9,200 nucleotides of DNA, from the NCBI GenBank assembly GCA_001828295.1, contig MHYI01000019.1, positions 3,182 through 12,381 of the forward strand, read 5' to 3'. Source of the stretch: Planctomycetes bacterium RBG_16_41_13 (lineage in GTDB: Bacteria; Planctomycetota; Brocadiia; Brocadiales; Brocadiaceae). The first letter of the stretch is position 1, and the number at the start of each line of letters is the position of its first letter. A model generated the notes under the pieces. That model made no database searches. It was not told where the DNA came from and saw only the letters and a program-made list of their open reading frames with translations. The translations under genes and the position numbers were made by a program. Of this stretch, positions 6,366 to 9,200 are shown in pieces.

Positions 6366-6441
6366 ACTATATGTTTATCCCAGCATTGCTGAATCAGTTT
6401 TGTGTAAACTATTAAATAAATTTTTAACAATGAGGTTTTAA

Positions 6442-6669
6442 ATGGCTAATCCAAAGAGGAGACATTCTAACTCAAGAACACGTAAAAGACGTACGCATGA
6501 TAAACTTACGGCTCCCGTTTTTCCGTTAGATAAAAATTTAGAAAAGGGGGGGCGTATCCGCTCCAAACGTTATGTTTGTTCGCACTGTAAACAAATAAAT
6601 CAACCGCATACAGTATGCCATAACTGCGGATATTACCGGGGCAGGCAGGTAATTTCTGTTGAAAGGTAA
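6442..6669 (+). CDS. rpmF: Large ribosomal subunit protein bL32
   Basis: Structural protein of the 50S subunit. The N-terminus MANPKRRHSNSRTRKRRTHD is the typical basic L32 start. Four cysteines at residues 46, 49, 59 and 62 (CSHC and CHNC, 9 residues apart) make the zinc-ribbon, so this is the zinc-binding C+ form. At 75 residues it is longer than the common 56-60; the extra length is mostly between the basic N-terminus and the ribbon (about 21-42), as in some other phyla. The ATG at 6442 is preceded by TGAGGT (6431-6436), a reasonable Shine-Dalgarno at 5-6 nt. It opens the fatty-acid operon and ends 4 bp before plsX. A run of seven G at 6546-6552 leaves the frame intact. Confidence 0.96.
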   Translation: MANPKRRHSNSRTRKRRTHDKLTAPVFPLDKNLEKGGRIRSKRYVCSHCKQINQPHTVCHNCGYYRGRQVISVER

Positions 6670-6673
6670 GTTT

Positions 6674-7690
6674 ATGAGGATTGCGGTAGACGCCATGGGC
6701 GGGGATAAGGCGCCGCAAGAAATTGTCAAAGGCTCTGTCCTGGCTGCGCAACAGGTGTCTGATGCTGAGATTATATTGGTCGGTGACGAAAACAGGATTA
6801 AACACGAATTACATTCTGGCGGAACCATTCCCAAAAATATAACTATTCACCATGCGACGCAAATAGTTGGCATGGAGGATCCTGCAACACATTCCATACG
6901 GCAAAAAATAAACTCTTCCATTACGCAAAGCGTTGAGTTGGTCGCTAAGGGGAAAGCTGATGCACTCGTCAGTGCGGGGCATACGGGGGCAACGGTAGCG
7001 GCGGCAATGCTACATATGAAAACACTGAAAGGCATTCGCCGTCCCGGCATTGCGATATCCCTTCCTACCCTTTATGGAGCATGTCTGATTATCGATGCAG
7101 GCGCCAATATCAGTTGCAAGCCCTTACACTTGTTTCAGTATGGAATTATGGCGTCAACAGTATGCAAACATCTCATGGGGAGAGAAAATCCAAGGGTTGG
7201 ACTTCTCAATATAGGAGAAGAGGACGCTAAGGGCAACGATCTGGTCCGGGAAACCTTTTCGCTTCTTTCCAACTCACATTTAAATTTCATCGGGAATATT
7301 GAAAGCCGTGAGATATTTGATGGCAAGGCAGACGTCGTCGTTTGTGAAGGGTTTGTGGGAAATGTACTATTGAAATTTGCGGAGGGGATGGCGAAGAACC
7401 TTCTTACCACGATAAAAGCAGAATCGATGAACAGGTTTTGGGTAAAACTAGGACTTCTTTTGTGCAAACCAGTTTTTCAATCGATAAAAACAAAGATGGA
7501 TTTTGCTGAATACGGAGGCGTTCCATTGTTGGGGGTAAATGGCGTTTGTATTATTTGCCATGGGAGATCTGACGCACGGGCTATACAAAATGCCATAAAA
7601 GCGGCATTAAAATTGACGAAAACAGCGGTTAACGGGCATATTATTTCAGAACTGGAAAAATCCAGTACACTTACTGCAGAAGTTGCTTAA
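6674..7690 (+). CDS. plsX: Phosphate acyltransferase PlsX
   Basis: Converts acyl-ACP and phosphate to acyl-phosphate, the donor used by PlsY to acylate glycerol-3-phosphate; a peripheral membrane enzyme. I chose the ATG at 6674 (338 residues, MRIAVDAMGGD) over an in-frame TTG at 6659, because the ATG gives the standard N-terminus and has AAGG (6663-6666) at the right distance; the TTG would also overlap rpmF. Conserved segments in order: DAMGGDKAP (6-14), SAGHTGA (100-106), DAGAN...KPLHLFQ (141-155), VGLLNIGEE..KGN (175-188), FIGNIE (205-210), DVVVCEGFVGNVLLK (220-234) and YGGVPLLGVNGVCIICHG (280-297). The family's SAGNTGA segment has His in place of Asn at 103. The gene lies 4 bp after rpmF and 39 bp before fabH, so it is surely co-transcribed. 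Confidence 0.96.
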   Translation: MRIAVDAMGGDKAPQEIVKGSVLAAQQVSDAEIILVGDENRIKHELHSGGTIPKNITIHHATQIVGMEDPATHSIRQKINSSITQSVELVAKGKADALVSAGHTGATVAAAMLHMKTLKGIRRPGIAISLPTLYGACLIIDAGANISCKPLHLFQYGIMASTVCKHLMGRENPRVGLLNIGEEDAKGNDLVRETFSLLSNSHLNFIGNIESREIFDGKADVVVCEGFVGNVLLKFAEGMAKNLLTTIKAESMNRFWVKLGLLLCKPVFQSIKTKMDFAEYGGVPLLGVNGVCIICHGRSDARAIQNAIKAALKLTKTAVNGHIISELEKSSTLTAEVA

Positions 7691-7729
7691 GTCTTTAAAG
7701 GCTTTGTACCTTCTCTGGGCAATGAGAAA

Positions 7730-8725
7730 TTGAACGCATACCAAAACCAAAGAGCAGCGATAACAGGGGTAGGGTCCTACCTTCCTGACAAGATATTAAC
7801 GAATCATGACCTGGAAAAACTGGTAGACACTACGGACGACTGGATTCTGCAACGGACGGGAATAAGGGAGCGTCGTATTGTTGAGAATGGGGTGACGACG
7901 TCAGATCTTGGCGCCATCGCTTCGTTAAAAGCAATAGAAAATGCCGGGATATCCGCGGAAGAGATCGATATGATTATTACTTCCACCATTACCCCCGACT
8001 ATCTTTTTCCTTCCACTTCCTGCTGTTTACAAAAACAAATTGGCGCGGTACATGCAAGCGCTTTTGATATTTCAGCGGCTTGTGCCGGATTTGTGTATGC
8101 GCTTTCCATCGGGCAAAGTGTTATAAATTCGGGAGCTGCAAAAACTGTTTTAGTGGTGGGCGCAGAATGTTTGTCAAAGATTACCGACTATACAGACCGG
8201 GCTACCTGTATTTTGTTTGGGGACGGGGCTGGCGCAGTCGTACTTCAAAACAATAAGGAAAAACACCAAATATTAGACACACGAGTGGTCTCTGACGGAA
8301 CGTATGCGGACGTACTTATAATACCGGGTGGCGGCTCAAAACACCCTGCAACTACAGAGTCGGTGCAAGAAAGGTTGCATTATATCCGGTTTAAAGGAAG
8401 AGAAGTATTTAAACTCGCAATTAATACCATTACCAACCAGGTGATAGAAACCGCGCAAAAAAATGGTTTTACCGTTCAGGATATCGATTTAATTATCCCC
8501 CACCAAAGCAATCTGAGAATTATTGAAGCAACTATGGAAAGACTGAAACTGCCTATGGAAAAGGCATTTGTAAATATTGATAAATATGGGAATACCTCTT
8601 CTGCGTCGGTTCCCATAGCAATTGATGAGGCGCAACAGGCAGGAAGACTCAGGAAAGGCGATTTAGTGATGTTGGTAGCTTTCGGGGGAGGATTGACCTG
8701 GGGATCATGTGTTATCAGGTGGTAG
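7730..8725 (+). CDS. fabH: Beta-ketoacyl-ACP synthase III
   Basis: Condenses acetyl-CoA (or another short acyl-CoA) with malonyl-ACP to begin fatty-acid synthesis. The catalytic triad is complete: Cys118 in SAACAGF, His258 in PHQSN and Asn288 in YGNTSSAS. Other family segments are ITGVGSYLP near the N-terminus, DDWILQRTGIRERR (36-49), GDGAGAVVL (164-172), and the C-terminal FGGGLTWGSCVIRW. Length is 331 residues, normal for the family. No ATG exists in frame near the N-terminus; the TTG at 7730, with a weak GAG (7724-7726) upstream, gives a sensible start, and the only upstream alternative before the in-frame stop at 7688 is a CTG at 7715. It lies 39 bp after plsX and 6 bp before fabD. Primer specificity (straight or branched) cannot be read from the sequence. 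Confidence 0.96.
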   Translation: MNAYQNQRAAITGVGSYLPDKILTNHDLEKLVDTTDDWILQRTGIRERRIVENGVTTSDLGAIASLKAIENAGISAEEIDMIITSTITPDYLFPSTSCCLQKQIGAVHASAFDISAACAGFVYALSIGQSVINSGAAKTVLVVGAECLSKITDYTDRATCILFGDGAGAVVLQNNKEKHQILDTRVVSDGTYADVLIIPGGGSKHPATTESVQERLHYIRFKGREVFKLAINTITNQVIETAQKNGFTVQDIDLIIPHQSNLRIIEATMERLKLPMEKAFVNIDKYGNTSSASVPIAIDEAQQAGRLRKGDLVMLVAFGGGLTWGSCVIRW

Positions 8726-8731
8726 AGGATT

Positions 8732-9200
8732 ATGCGAAAAACAGCCTTTCTTTTTCCCGGCCAGGGTACCCAATTGGTGGGCATGGGGAAAGATTTTTAC
8801 AAAGAATACAAAGAAGCTCGCGAGATTTTCAACAAGGCAAATGATGCGTTAGGGTTTGACCTTGCATCTTTATGTTTTGAGGGAAATCAGGAGGAATTAA
8901 ACAAGACGTCTCTTAGCCAGCCGGCTATATTGGTGACTTCCATTGCAATACTTGAAGTGTTGAAGAAAATTTCTTTTTTTGAGAAAACTACCTGTGATGC
9001 GGTTGCCGGGCTGAGTTTGGGAGAATACACTGCACATGTATCGGCAGGTTCTGTTGCTTTTGCAGATGCGGTAAAACTGGTGTATAAGCGTGGTATCTAT
9101 ATGCAGGAGGCATGTGAGAAAAGTTCCGGAGGAATGGCTTCTGTCATTGGACTGGAAGATGGGAAAATAGAACATATTTGCAGGGAATTGAAACCGTTTG
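8732..9200 (+). CDS. fabD: Malonyl-CoA:ACP transacylase, 3' end outside window
   Basis: Transfers malonyl from CoA to acyl-carrier protein, supplying extender units to FabH and the elongating synthases. The frame is open from the ATG at 8732 to the window edge (156 full codons of roughly 300-315). The start MRKTAFLFPGQGTQLVGMG is characteristic, with Gln11 of the oxyanion hole. The nucleophile is Ser95 in GLSLGEY (codon 9014-9016), and Arg120 in KRGIYMQEA matches the malonate-carboxylate-binding arginine of the family. The catalytic histidine lies beyond the window. AGAGGA (8724-8729) overlaps the fabH stop and sits unusually close to the ATG, so translation is probably coupled to fabH. fabG and acpP would be expected next but cannot be seen. 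Confidence 0.95.
   Translation, partial: MRKTAFLFPGQGTQLVGMGKDFYKEYKEAREIFNKANDALGFDLASLCFEGNQEELNKTSLSQPAILVTSIAILEVLKKISFFEKTTCDAVAGLSLGEYTAHVSAGSVAFADAVKLVYKRGIYMQEACEKSSGGMASVIGLEDGKIEHICRELKPF

Larger units (their letters stand above)
5757..6441. other. Long non-coding gap with repeats, promoters and palindromes
   Basis: These 685 bases have no supportable protein gene on either strand; the open frames here are short, have no family resemblance and mostly trail out of alaS. Going left to right, the gap holds: AT-rich sequence; a decayed palindromic repeat (5841-5895); a 6-bp hairpin (5903-5921); two copies of ACCTTAATTTT 40 bp apart (5937 and 5977); a promoter-like pair (5991-6019); a Fur-type palindrome (6059-6075); a 16-bp perfect palindrome (6084-6099); complementary segments suggesting folded RNA (6075-6236); a second promoter-like pair (6267-6295); a hairpin (6331-6365); and the rpmF ribosome binding site. 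The yceD gene (DUF177) that often precedes rpmF is not here. Confidence 0.8.

Noticed and set aside
6546..6552. Seven-G run in rpmF as a phase-variable tract
   Set aside because: The frame is intact, the gene is essential in type, and the tract is short.

Overview
This window is a housekeeping stretch of a bacterial chromosome with every recognised gene on the + strand. It holds eight genes: gltX (5' end missing), thpR, recA, alaS, rpmF, plsX, fabH and fabD (3' end missing). The DNA is moderately AT-rich. Several genes lack a clear Shine-Dalgarno, one probably starts with TTG, and the intergenic DNA carries degenerate dispersed repeats (a CACAAAG-type tandem and remnants of palindromic REP-like elements). 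My best guess is an anammox-type planctomycete (Brocadiales: Kuenenia/Brocadia/Jettenia relatives). That is an inference from composition and repeat style, not a demonstrated assignment.

Layout. Positions 1-1177 are most of glutamyl-tRNA synthetase. A 163-bp spacer with a 9-bp-period degenerate repeat follows. thpR (1341-1904), recA (2001-3095) and alaS (3099-5756) come next; recA and alaS are only 3 bp apart and no recX lies between them. A 685-bp non-coding stretch (5757-6441) separates this information-processing block from the fatty-acid/phospholipid block: rpmF (6442-6669), plsX (6674-7690), fabH (7730-8725) and fabD (8732 to the window end). The second block is a tightly packed operon of the widespread rpmF-plsX-fabHD type. 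PlsX makes acyl-phosphate for phospholipid synthesis, FabD loads malonyl onto ACP, FabH starts chain synthesis, and L32 couples the operon to ribosome production.

The most interesting part is the 685-bp gap. Its first third holds decayed dispersed repeats. Next comes a sigma70-like promoter (TTGCAA-17 bp-TATAAT, 5991-6019). About 40 bp downstream of that -10 lies a perfect match to the 7-1-7 Fur-type operator (TGATAATNATTATCA, 6060-6074), followed 9 bp later by a perfect 16-bp palindrome (6084-6099) and several long-range complementary segments. A second promoter (TTGTTA-17 bp-TATAAT, 6267-6295) lies about 150 bp before rpmF. Downstream of it the leader has a 9-bp hairpin and an 18-codon mini-ORF. 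This looks like either a metal-regulated small RNA or a long, regulated leader for the rpmF-plsX-fab operon. No mobile element, CRISPR array, tRNA or rRNA gene was seen.
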